From the NCBI GenBank assembly GCA_018650745.1, contig JABIFK010000549.1, positions 1 through 10,606 of the forward strand: a stretch of 10,606 bases of DNA, written 5' to 3'. Position 1 is the first letter of the stretch. Every line of letters begins with the position of its first letter. A program made the translations under genes and the position numbers. Of this stretch, positions 1 through 7,044 are shown one piece after another. Origin of the DNA: Candidatus Latescibacterota bacterium (GTDB lineage Bacteria > Latescibacterota > UBA2968). Under the pieces are notes generated by a model. It saw only the letters and a list, made by a program, of their open reading frames with translations. It was not told the origin of the DNA and did no database searches.

Positions 1-1472
1 GACACGGTCTTCCCAACATCTTCATATCGAAACGTATCACCTTCTGCCGGAAACAAAACCGATATCTGCTCACTCGGCACAGTGCCAGTTTGTGCGGCAA
101 CAAGCGATGCCGTAGGCTGTGTTGCCAATACCCACTGATGCAAAGCCACGCGCATCGGATCTGCCACATCGGGAAAATCATCTACCACGTTATGATACTC
201 TTTGGGATCGTCTTTTAAATTGTATAACTCATATCTATCTACACCCGGCCCGTGTGTATGAATCAATTTCCAATCAGACGTACGCATGGCTCGAATACGC
301 GTTTTCATCATTTGGGGGGTGGCCTGATAACCACCGGGTGTCGTCTCAGTAAATGCGGGCAGTTCGACATCGGACTCACCCAAAATCAAGGGCACCAAAG
401 ATCGCCCTTGCAAAGTCTCTGGTATAGGCAATTTGAGCAAGTCCAATACGGTTGGCAAAATATCGACATTTTGCACTTGCTGTCCAATACGCGTATTTTT
501 GGGCAATCCATTGGGATAACTCATCATCAACGGAATATGCAACAACTCATCATAAGCAGACCCTTTGAACGAGGTCGATGGATGCCCAATAAAACCATGC
601 TCCAACAGCTCTTCGCCATGATCAGCTGTCACAATCACCAACGTGTTATTATACAAACCCAATGCTTTGAGTTTTGCCACCAAAGGCTTAAACAGAGTCT
701 CATCCATCTCTCGAATTTGTCCATCGTACAAACCTAAAATCCATTCGCGATCTTTTTCATCAAACCGCACAGTCCCTTTGGGTATGGTCACGTTATTCTG
801 AACGGTTTCTACTTTATCACGCACAAAATCAGATTGATCAAATCCATCAGGGGTATACAATCGTTCATAAGCTTCAGAGGGTTTATAGGGCAAATGTAAA
901 TTGCGATAATGATAGTACAAAAAAAACGTGCTGTCTCGATAGGCCTCTAACGCACGAAACAGCACCTCATCACCATTGGGCAAATATTTATCTCGGTCGG
1001 CATATGAGTTGGTCAAACCTAAGTTTTGATAATTCGGTATCGACGACAAATACAAAATATCGGGCACAGCATAGCCGGCCTTGCCCAACAATGTAGCCAT
1101 TGTCTCAGTACCAAGGCGCAAGCTTTTACCACGCACATCTACAGCATGAGTTGGCGCATACAGACCCGTAAGGGCCGACATCAGCCCCGGTGTTGTCCAA
1201 GAAGATGAAGACATCGCCTGCTCAAATACCACACCATCTTGCCCCACCCCGTCCAAATGAGGGCTCGTCTTTCGCGCATTGCCTTGTCCACTTAATCGAT
1301 CGGGTCGAAATGTATCTACTGTCAGCAACAACACATTGGGGCGATCTGCCCCTTCAGCGCCACCCAGCAACAAAGTAAAAAGTAAAAAGTAAAAAGTAAA
1401 AAAGGTTTTCCTGTCTTTTACCTTTTGCCCTTTACCTTTTGCCTTTTTACTTTTGCCTTCTATTCTATTCAT
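1..1472 (-). CDS. Exported sulfatase/alkaline-phosphatase-superfamily hydrolase (3' end cut by window)
   Basis: The frame is open without a stop from ATG 1472-1470 to the window edge, giving 490 codons, most of a 450-550 aa sulfatase. Seen: N-terminal metal-site segment NVLLLTVDTFRPD (about 46-58, D53), nucleophile-region segment SSWTTPGLMSALTGLY (about 90-105), H193 in HLPY, a second metal motif TADHGEELLEH (D284-H285), and a C-terminal RTSDWKLIHT segment typical of sulfatases. The usual Cys/Ser of the C/S-x-P-x-R signature is replaced by Thr (T93-T94-P95), so formylglycine maturation is not expected. The substrate could be a sulfate or phosphate/phosphonate ester. Residues 1-42 form a signal peptide: a long Lys-rich n-region (about 3-22) and a hydrophobic core FFTFYFLLFTLLLGG (24-38), both encoded by heptanucleotide repeats. 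I chose ATG 1472 because no other usable start precedes the hydrophobic core. It overlaps the oxidoreductase stop by 8 nt (1465-1472), suggesting translational coupling. The fold is confident, the substrate unknown. Confidence 0.9.
   Translation of the reverse strand, partial: MNRIEGKSKKAKGKGQKVKDRKTFFTFYFLLFTLLLGGAEGADRPNVLLLTVDTFRPDRLSGQGNARKTSPHLDGVGQDGVVFEQAMSSSSWTTPGLMSALTGLYAPTHAVDVRGKSLRLGTETMATLLGKAGYAVPDILYLSSIPNYQNLGLTNSYADRDKYLPNGDEVLFRALEAYRDSTFFLYYHYRNLHLPYKPSEAYERLYTPDGFDQSDFVRDKVETVQNNVTIPKGTVRFDEKDREWILGLYDGQIREMDETLFKPLVAKLKALGLYNNTLVIVTADHGEELLEHGFIGHPSTSFKGSAYDELLHIPLMMSYPNGLPKNTRIGQQVQNVDILPTVLDLLKLPIPETLQGRSLVPLILGESDVELPAFTETTPGGYQATPQMMKTRIRAMRTSDWKLIHTHGPGVDRYELYNLKDDPKEYHNVVDDFPDVADPMRVALHQWVLATQPTASLVAAQTGTVPSEQISVLFPAEGDTFRYEDVGKTV
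1374..1457 (-). repeat. Two opposed heptanucleotide repeat arrays inside the sulfatase 5' end
   Basis: Read on the minus strand, 1457-1416 is six contiguous 7-mers: GGCAAAA, GTAAAAA, GGCAAAA, GGTAAAG, GGCAAAA, GGTAAAA. After a 14-nt spacer (1415-1402) come four exact copies of the complementary-type unit TTTTACT at 1401-1374. The second array is a rotation of the reverse complement of GTAAAAA, so the two arrays form an imperfect A/U-rich inverted repeat in the mRNA just after the start codon. The purine array encodes the Lys/Gly-rich n-region and the pyrimidine array the hydrophobic core of the sulfatase signal peptide. A 7-nt unit is not a multiple of three, so copy-number change would shift frame. 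Heptameric short tandem repeats are known between genes in cyanobacteria. Finding one inside a coding region is what is odd here. Confidence 0.9.
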
Positions 1473-2568
1473 CTAAGGTTCCGGGCAATAGCCCCATCGG
1501 CAACATTGCGGGGCGTTCACACGTACTTTCAATTTGAACGTGTGCATTGTTGTTAGAAGCATCTTCAAACGAGGCCATCAAATCTAAAACGTGATACGCC
1601 AAATCACCATTTACGCGATGTTTGCGGCCGTGTACCAAGGCATATGCCATATCTGCCACACCAATGCCTCGGCTTACCGAATCACTGTGGGTAAGAGGAA
1701 TCTCACGCCATTCGTCATCTCCGGCACGTCGCACCTTAACCGGTCCACGAAATGTATTTGGATCGGGAACACTCAGAGAACCTTCAGATCCATAAATTTC
1801 AATGCGGGGCAAATTATGGGCCCACATATCAAAACTCATAATGAGTGTGGCAACAGCACCATTGGCAAAGTCCATGATACCCGTCAAGTGAGTGGGTATG
1901 TCTACCGGTATTTTTTCGCCATACCGAGGCGTTTTATTTGTGATGGTACGCTCAGGAAATGTCATGCGCGTCGATCCGGTAACCCGTTTTACCGGCCCTA
2001 ATAAATTCACCAAAGCCGTTAAATAATAAGGCCCCATATCAAACATAGGTCCCCCCCCAATTTCGTAATAGAAATCAGGTGCCGGATGCCACGACTCATG
2101 CCCATGTCCCGCCATAAAAGCTGTTGCAGCCACAGGGTCACCAATCCATCCATCATCAATTAATTTTCGACACGTTTGCACACCGCCCCCCAAAAACGTG
2201 TCGGGAGCGCAGCCCACCAAAACACCTTTCTCTGCAGCCGCTTCAAGTGTCCTTTTACCATCTGCCCGATTCACAGCAAGTGGTTTTTCACAATGCACAC
2301 TCTTGCCTTCCGCAATGCCGGCCAAATTGACTTCTGCATGTGCTTTCGGAATGGTCAAATTCACGACAATCTGAATTTCGGGATCGGCCAACAATTCTTC
2401 TACAGAACAAGCCTGAACACCATATTCCTCCCCGCGTTCTTTTGCACGGTTAATATCCAAATCCGCACACGATTTAATCTCAATGATATCATAGGGGTCG
2501 CAGCCTTTAAAATATGCGCCACTAATTGTACCACACCCGACAATGCCAACCTTCACAGGTGATCCCAT
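1465..2568 (-). CDS. Gfo/Idh/MocA-family NAD(P)-dependent oxidoreductase
   Basis: This encodes 367 aa, a normal family length. The N-terminal Rossmann fold starts KVGIVGCGTISGAYF (6-20), followed by ADLD (35-38) where the nucleotide ribose is usually bound. The EKPLA signature is at 94-98, and the C-terminal alpha/beta domain opens with the glycine-rich motif GGGPMFDMGPYYL (171-183). At the end of that motif the His found in many Gfo/Idh enzymes is replaced by Tyr. Members oxidise or reduce hydroxyls of sugars, inositols or sugar acids in the cytoplasm; the substrate here cannot be named. The start at 2568 is fixed by an ideal AAGGAG (2575-2580) 6 nt upstream and by the domain beginning at residue 5. 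A longer in-frame extension to a TTG at 2643 would overlap the permease stop and add a non-homologous arginine-rich stretch, so I reject it. The gene is 71 nt downstream of a LolC/E permease and overlaps the sulfatase start, suggesting a sugar/sulfate-ester module. Confidence 0.93.
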   Translation of the reverse strand: MGSPVKVGIVGCGTISGAYFKGCDPYDIIEIKSCADLDINRAKERGEEYGVQACSVEELLADPEIQIVVNLTIPKAHAEVNLAGIAEGKSVHCEKPLAVNRADGKRTLEAAAEKGVLVGCAPDTFLGGGVQTCRKLIDDGWIGDPVAATAFMAGHGHESWHPAPDFYYEIGGGPMFDMGPYYLTALVNLLGPVKRVTGSTRMTFPERTITNKTPRYGEKIPVDIPTHLTGIMDFANGAVATLIMSFDMWAHNLPRIEIYGSEGSLSVPDPNTFRGPVKVRRAGDDEWREIPLTHSDSVSRGIGVADMAYALVHGRKHRVNGDLAYHVLDLMASFEDASNNNAHVQIESTCERPAMLPMGLLPGTLDE

Positions 2569-2574
2569 TTCTGA

Positions 2575-2580
2575 CTCCTT
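2575..2580 (-). promoter_or_regulatory. Shine-Dalgarno fixing the oxidoreductase start
   Basis: On the minus strand AAGGAG lies 6 nt before ATG 2568-2566. It is a near-perfect anti-16S match and supports this start over the upstream TTG at 2643. Confidence 0.8.
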
Positions 2581-2617
2581 GTTAAAAAAACCGCTACGCA
2601 CAAAGCAAAGAAGATGT

Positions 2618-2634
2618 AAAGCGCTTCGCGCTCT
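2618..2634 (-). other. Small GC-rich hairpin between permease and oxidoreductase genes
   Basis: On the minus strand AGAGCGC-GAA-GCGCTTT forms a 7-bp stem (one G-U) with a 3-nt loop inside the 71-nt gap, 5 nt after the permease stop. It is followed by TTACATCTTCTTT rather than a clean U-tract. It could be a weak or leaky intrinsic terminator, an mRNA 3'-end stabiliser, or chance. No convincing promoter is visible between it and the oxidoreductase start. Confidence 0.35.
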
Positions 2635-2639
2635 GCTTG

Positions 2640-3881
2640 TCAATCACGCAATGCCTCAATCGGATCAACCGAGGCAGCATCTCGTGATGGAAAAAGAGTG
2701 AATGCCAAACACAATGCCACTGCAACGACTGAAATCATAGCAAAATCTGTTGCATACATTTTTACGGGCAACGCTTGAATAATATACAATTGTCCCGGCA
2801 GACGGATCAGTTCAAAGGTTTGTTGTAGCCAACACAAAAAAAATCCAATGGCATTGCCCAAAAATACGCCAAAAAACCCAATGCCCAAGCCCACATATGT
2901 AAAAATACGACCCATTGCCTTGGGTGGAGTGCCCAAAGCTTTTAACACCCCTATTTCTTTTTTCTTTTCTGCCACCGTCATCATTAAAATACTAATGACA
3001 TTGAAACCTGCAACAGCAACAATTAAACTCAATACTAAAAAACCAAACCACTTTTCCATACGAATGGATGCGTATAAATTGCGATGCTCATCCATCCAAG
3101 TAACCACATCCAAATCCGGCAGAACCAATCGGGTTTGCAACACATCCGCTTGAAACGGGTCATCCAACCGCAATTGAATACCTGATATTTGGTTTTTCCA
3201 ACCCAAATCGCGTTGTGCGGCTTCACGTGATACAAATGCCAATGCCGAGTCCAACTCATCCACACCCGTATGATAAATACCCGTTACAACATATCGACGC
3301 CATTGAGGTTGCTGCCCCACCAAAATTTCTTTCGGCAGCAGCCCCAACATCACTTCAGCCCCTAACAACGTCCCCATACGATCCGCCAAACCACGCCCAA
3401 TCACCATACCATAAACTTTGCCGCGACCCCTCGATGCCTGCAGACCCAAATCCAATGTATCACCGGCCCACAGACGATCTACAACATCTGTCACTTTTAC
3501 CAATTCGTCTGCATCTACCCCCCGGATTACCACGCCAGCCTGAACAAGTTCACCACCAGGTGGTTTTCGCAAAAGAAACCCTTCAGAAGCAATAAACGGT
3601 GCAACGGCTGCAATATCAGGTCGTTTTTCTAACTGGGCAATAAGATCTTGGTCTAGCACCATCGCTTGTCCATAAGGTCTTTGCACAACCACATGTGGAT
3701 TGACAGACAAAAGACCCTGCCATAACAAGTCAGAAAATCCGTTAAAAACCGACAAAACAATCACCAATGCAGCAACCCCCAAGGTCACACCCGTAACGGC
3801 AATTAAAGTCGTAAATGACGTTTGCCCACGTCCACGCAGAGCGCTCAAATATCGGCGAGAGACAAACAGTTCATACCCCAT
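2640..3881 (-). CDS. LolC/LolE-family lipoprotein-release ABC permease (second of tandem pair)
   Basis: This encodes 413 aa, the usual LolC/E length (about 400-415). The layout is the family's: a short cytoplasmic start MGYELFVSRRYL, TM1 about 24-46, a large periplasmic MacB-type domain about 50-275, then TM2 about 279-303, a coupling helix EKKKEIGVLKALGT (305-318) that docks on the ATPase, TM3 about 328-352 and TM4 about 379-397, ending PIEALRD. The conserved NLYASIRMEKW segment precedes TM2. The role would be extracting lipid-anchored proteins from the inner membrane and handing them to LolA, using a LolD ATPase. I start at ATG 3881, not GTG 3911 or ATG 3908, because GGAGGG (3889-3894) sits 8 nt upstream and because this N-terminus aligns with that of the paralogue next door. 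It lies 26 nt after the paralogue's stop. The two are clearly homologous but diverged, suggesting a LolCE-like heterodimer. No LolD gene is adjacent. Confidence 0.92.
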   Translation of the reverse strand: MGYELFVSRRYLSALRGRGQTSFTTLIAVTGVTLGVAALVIVLSVFNGFSDLLWQGLLSVNPHVVVQRPYGQAMVLDQDLIAQLEKRPDIAAVAPFIASEGFLLRKPPGGELVQAGVVIRGVDADELVKVTDVVDRLWAGDTLDLGLQASRGRGKVYGMVIGRGLADRMGTLLGAEVMLGLLPKEILVGQQPQWRRYVVTGIYHTGVDELDSALAFVSREAAQRDLGWKNQISGIQLRLDDPFQADVLQTRLVLPDLDVVTWMDEHRNLYASIRMEKWFGFLVLSLIVAVAGFNVISILMMTVAEKKKEIGVLKALGTPPKAMGRIFTYVGLGIGFFGVFLGNAIGFFLCWLQQTFELIRLPGQLYIIQALPVKMYATDFAMISVVAVALCLAFTLFPSRDAASVDPIEALRD

Positions 3882-3888
3882 ACCCGAG

Positions 3889-3894
3889 CCCTCC
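3889..3894 (-). promoter_or_regulatory. Shine-Dalgarno fixing the second permease start
   Basis: GGAGGG on the minus strand lies 8 nt before ATG 3881-3879. The competing starts at 3911 (GTG) and 3908 (ATG) overlap the upstream stop and have no comparable site. Confidence 0.7.
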
Positions 3895-3907
3895 ACACAC
3901 CATAGCA

Positions 3908-5167
3908 TCACTCATATCGAATCGCATCCACAGGTACCAGCCTTGCCGCGCGGCGCGAGGGGAACAATGCAAAAAAAGCACATAACAGCAGCGCGAGAGC
4001 CGATGTCATCACAAAATCTGACCCCGACATGGCAACAGGCAAAGCATTGATAAAATAAACATCGCCAGACAACGTAATAGGCGCATACACTTTTTGAATC
4101 CAACACACACCAAACCCCAATATATCGCCCAACAAAACCCCACACCCACCAATGAGAATACCCTCACGAATAAAAATACGCCCAATACGCTTGGGCGTGG
4201 CACCCAAAGTTTTCAGAACGCCAATCTCCCGTCGTCGTTCCATTACAATCATGGTCAAAATGCTCACAATATTAAATCCTGCCACCACCACAATAAGACT
4301 CAACACAATAAAACTCGCCCACTTTTGAAGTAAAATCCAGGCGTACAAATTACCTTGTGCATACATCCAAGATGTCGGAAACAAATTGGGATACGTCATC
4401 GCCAAGTTGGAACGCAAATCGACACTCACCCGATCGGCGTGAAATGGATCTTCTAACTTTAAATGCATGCCCGTAATCCAATTTTTCCATTTCAAATCGC
4501 GCTGTGCGGCCGCCAAAGAAACAAAAACCAAACCCGCATCAAACTCATAAAATCCCGTATCAAAAATGCCCGTTACCACATAACGGCGCAACGGAGGCAA
4601 TTGATCCATTGGCGCATCTTTAGGTGCTACCAACAACCGAATATCTGATCCAATTGTTGCATCCAATTTTTCTGCCAAATGACGCCCAATCGTCATACCA
4701 TACACCGCTCTATTAGATGACGCTTTATGTGTTGCCAAGTCTATTTGCCCAGACACCATGTAATCAGAAATACCACCGGGTTCAGAAAGATGCAGTTCAT
4801 CTACGCCGCGCACCAATACCCCAGAGGTTACCGTTACAGCAGATGTTGTTCGCCCTAGCACATACCCTTGTGATTCAATAAACGGCGCCACACTCACCAC
4901 ACTGGGCTGAGCAGAAAGCAATGTGAGCACATTTTCATAATTAGAAATGCGTTCGCTATAAGGTTTGCGCACGGTAATATGTGGATTCATACTCACCTGC
5001 CGATCCCAAATCATACCGGCATATCCGTTCATCACAGACAATGTGATCACCAATGCAGCAACACCAAGACCAACACCAATAATGCCAATCAATGTCGTGA
5101 TGATAACCCGCCGCCTCGAACGAATCGATTTGAGATGTCGCAAAGCCACAAACGTTTCAAAACTCAT
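3908..5167 (-). CDS. LolC/LolE-family lipoprotein-release ABC permease (first of tandem pair)
   Basis: This encodes 419 aa with the LolC/E topology: cytoplasmic start MSFETFVALRHLKSIRSRRR, TM1 about 21-45, periplasmic domain about 50-280, TM2 about 285-308, coupling helix ERRREIGVLKTLGATP (310-325), TM3 about 333-357, TM4 about 385-402, ending VPVDAIRYE. Segments shared with the downstream paralogue include the NPH.TV-type strand after TM1, VAPFI, RRYVVTGI, AQRDL.WKN and GNLYAW before TM2. Family role: an inner-membrane permease for outer-membrane lipoprotein export with LolD and LolA. The start ATG 5167-5165 follows the WecA-like stop directly (TAA-ATG, no gap). A GGAG-type site about 10 nt upstream lies within the end of that gene, implying translational coupling. 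Which of the pair corresponds to LolC and which to LolE cannot be decided from the sequence alone. Confidence 0.92.
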   Translation of the reverse strand: MSFETFVALRHLKSIRSRRRVIITTLIGIIGVGLGVAALVITLSVMNGYAGMIWDRQVSMNPHITVRKPYSERISNYENVLTLLSAQPSVVSVAPFIESQGYVLGRTTSAVTVTSGVLVRGVDELHLSEPGGISDYMVSGQIDLATHKASSNRAVYGMTIGRHLAEKLDATIGSDIRLLVAPKDAPMDQLPPLRRYVVTGIFDTGFYEFDAGLVFVSLAAAQRDLKWKNWITGMHLKLEDPFHADRVSVDLRSNLAMTYPNLFPTSWMYAQGNLYAWILLQKWASFIVLSLIVVVAGFNIVSILTMIVMERRREIGVLKTLGATPKRIGRIFIREGILIGGCGVLLGDILGFGVCWIQKVYAPITLSGDVYFINALPVAMSGSDFVMTSALALLLCAFFALFPSRRAARLVPVDAIRYE

Positions 5168-6181
5168 TTATTGTTCGCTCCGATCGACCATTGCGAATCG
5201 CTGTTCCACGTATATAGTTCCTAAACCTATTAAGACCATAGCCATACCCAAAAATGTATCACCCACCACACCCCAATCAAAATGCCAAAACAACACACAC
5301 CCAGAGAACAACACGGTACATAATGCGTAAATCCCATTAATAGCCCAAGGGGTCCATCCAAGAAATTGTAGACGCTGATACAAATGAAACCGATGTGCTA
5401 TAGTAATGTTCTCTCCACGCATCAATCGGCGAAGCAAAGTGTATATTGAATCAAACAAAAAAGCGCCCAAAGGCAAAATCACGATCTCAAAAGGCACAAT
5501 ACCCATTGATTCACTTTGTATACCCCCCATAGCAAAACACAAAGGCAAAAAGTGTGCACCCACATCACCTAAAAAAATACGCGCAGAAGGTTTATTCCAA
5601 ATCCAAAAACCCAAAGTCACACCACACACACCCAAAAACAAAGTTGCTAAACTCGGTGCCTGCGTCCAAAATACGGCAACCAATGCGCCGGAGACCAACA
5701 CACCTTCGGATGCTGCAAAACCATCTAAACCATCCATGAAATTATACAGGTTTTGGAGCAGTACCAGAACAAACACGGTAACCACAACACCAAAAACACC
5801 AAACTCATAAACATGAGACCCTAAAGTAATCGACTCTAACACCACACCGCCCCAAAACATCGCAAACGCTGCCAAAACTTGGACACCTAATTTTTGCAAA
5901 CGCCCCATCTCACGAAATTCGTCTCGAATCAAAAAACAAAGTATCAGACTTGCCCACAATAAACCACGGATATGATCAGGCAAGGGCATATCCAAAACAA
6001 GGTGCAAACCGACCACCACCCAAAATCCAACAATCAGCGCCACACCACCCAATGTGGGCGTTGGTTCTCCGTGACCACTGCGTGTATTGGGCACATCCAG
6101 AATCTGCCAACGCAAACAGATATAACGTACTGCTGCCGTTAAAACCAGCCCCACCAAAACCGCAGAAAAAAACAGAATCAC
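5168..6181 (-). CDS. WecA/MraY-family polyprenyl-phosphate sugar-1-phosphate transferase
   Basis: This is a 337-aa, very hydrophobic protein with about 10-11 membrane segments. Family motifs in order: VPNTRSGHGEPTPTLGG (30-46), an Asp-pair region reading R86-D87-E88, NLYNFMDGLDGFA (144-156), FLGDVGAHF (203-211), and HRFHLYQRL..LGW (263-275). The last motif is typical of the WecA/WbpL/TagO branch rather than peptidoglycan MraY. The enzyme would transfer a HexNAc-1-phosphate from a UDP-sugar to undecaprenyl phosphate at the inner membrane, starting an O-antigen-, capsule- or teichoic-like glycan. The normally conserved DD pair is altered. Counting to the conserved Gln at 101 favours D87-E88 as the equivalents, a conservative D-to-E change. 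The start is GTG (6181-6179) in a GTGA overlap with the SDR stop, with GGGAG about 10 nt upstream. The GT genes upstream support a glycan role. The sugar substrate is unknown. Confidence 0.9.
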   Translation of the reverse strand: MILFFSAVLVGLVLTAAVRYICLRWQILDVPNTRSGHGEPTPTLGGVALIVGFWVVVGLHLVLDMPLPDHIRGLLWASLILCFLIRDEFREMGRLQKLGVQVLAAFAMFWGGVVLESITLGSHVYEFGVFGVVVTVFVLVLLQNLYNFMDGLDGFAASEGVLVSGALVAVFWTQAPSLATLFLGVCGVTLGFWIWNKPSARIFLGDVGAHFLPLCFAMGGIQSESMGIVPFEIVILPLGAFLFDSIYTLLRRLMRGENITIAHRFHLYQRLQFLGWTPWAINGIYALCTVLFSGCVLFWHFDWGVVGDTFLGMAMVLIGLGTIYVEQRFAMVDRSEQ

Positions 6182-7044
6182 AACCCAGGTACTCCCGTCA
6201 ATTGCGTGGATGCTTGCAAACCCGCATGAAACGTTAGAGGTTCAAATTCTAAGATTTTTTTGGCCTCTGAAATATCAAATGCTCGATCTTCTTTCATACG
6301 CCGAACTTGATCTTCTTGAATAGGAAACCTGGAAAACAACCGATTCCCTAAAATTGCAAGAACCAACCCCACAGAGATAGGAACATGAACTTTTAATAAG
6401 AAGCGTCCCATACTTTCAGATAAAGTATTTAACATATCGTTGTAGGTCAATGCATCAGCACCAGCCAATTCAAATGCCTGAACAATGGCTTCGTTGCAAA
6501 ACACCGCATCAACAGCTGCCCTTGCAACATCGGATACAAACACAGGCTGTACGTGTTGTTCACCAGAACCAAAAACCGGCATGATTGGGCGCCGCTTTAT
6601 AAATTCACGCAAACGTGAAATATTGTGATCATCACCCGGCCCATAAATCATAGTGGGGCGCAACAATGTATAATCTAATCCCGAAGCTTTAATCGCTTCT
6701 TCTGCCTGAATAAGAGACGCAACCACGGGTGTCTTTACTTTTGAAAAGCGCCAAGTAGAACTAAAAAAAACAACGCGGGACACACCATGTTTTTTGCAGG
6801 CATCAATTACAAATGGCGCATATTTAATATGCGCCACACTGATAACGGCATCACAGCCGGCCAACTCACCTTCCCAATTGTCTACAGCTTCCAAATTACT
6901 TCGCACCAAAGACACATCCTCATGGTCCAGGTCGTCCACATCAGATGTCTTTCTAACAAGACACTTAACACGTCGCTGGCGTTTTAACAATTCGGCAACA
7001 ACCCATCGCCCCGTATACCCCGTTCCTCCCGTTACAAAGATCAT
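6178..7044 (-). CDS. Atypical SDR / NAD(P)-binding epimerase-like protein
   Basis: This encodes 288 aa. The N-terminal dinucleotide-binding motif is GGTGYTGRWV (6-15), followed by LVRKTSDVDDL, typical of NDUFA9/NmrA-like SDRs. FFSSTWRF (93-100) and LLRPTMIYGPGDDHNI (127-142) match the extended/atypical SDR core, and QPVFVSDVARAAVDA (166-180) matches the usual post-core segment. The YxxxK catalytic pair is not visible: its expected place before AEEAIKASGLDYT reads ASLIQ. It may therefore bind a cofactor without classic SDR chemistry, or use other residues. A hydrophobic stretch VPISVGLVLAILGNRLF (221-237) could touch the membrane. ATG 7044 overlaps the GT4 stop (ATGA) and its own stop overlaps the WecA-like GTG, so it is locked into the glycan series. 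A nucleotide-sugar or polyprenyl-sugar role is inferred from context only. Confidence 0.85.
   Translation of the reverse strand: MIFVTGGTGYTGRWVVAELLKRQRRVKCLVRKTSDVDDLDHEDVSLVRSNLEAVDNWEGELAGCDAVISVAHIKYAPFVIDACKKHGVSRVVFFSSTWRFSKVKTPVVASLIQAEEAIKASGLDYTLLRPTMIYGPGDDHNISRLREFIKRRPIMPVFGSGEQHVQPVFVSDVARAAVDAVFCNEAIVQAFELAGADALTYNDMLNTLSESMGRFLLKVHVPISVGLVLAILGNRLFSRFPIQEDQVRRMKEDRAFDISEAKKILEFEPLTFHAGLQASTQLTGVPGL

Noticed and set aside
119..737. Plus-strand open frames of 77 and 161 aa opposite the sulfatase gene
   Set aside because: Antisense to a continuous sulfatase frame with conserved motifs; no recognisable domain or initiation signal.
1374..1457. CRISPR array or mobile-element end
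   Set aside because: Units are 7 nt with no spacers, and no transposase or target-site duplication is visible nearby.
2569..2643. Longer N-terminus for the Gfo/Idh protein from TTG 2643
   Set aside because: It overlaps the permease stop, is a rare start, adds 25 residues before the Rossmann motif, and the ideal Shine-Dalgarno points to ATG 2568.
3035..3265. 76-aa minus-strand frame within the second permease
   Set aside because: Out-of-frame shadow of a well-supported permease gene, with no ribosome-binding site.
3882..3911. Starts at GTG 3911 or ATG 3908 for the second permease
   Set aside because: No Shine-Dalgarno of their own, and the paralogue's N-terminus aligns with the protein starting at 3881.
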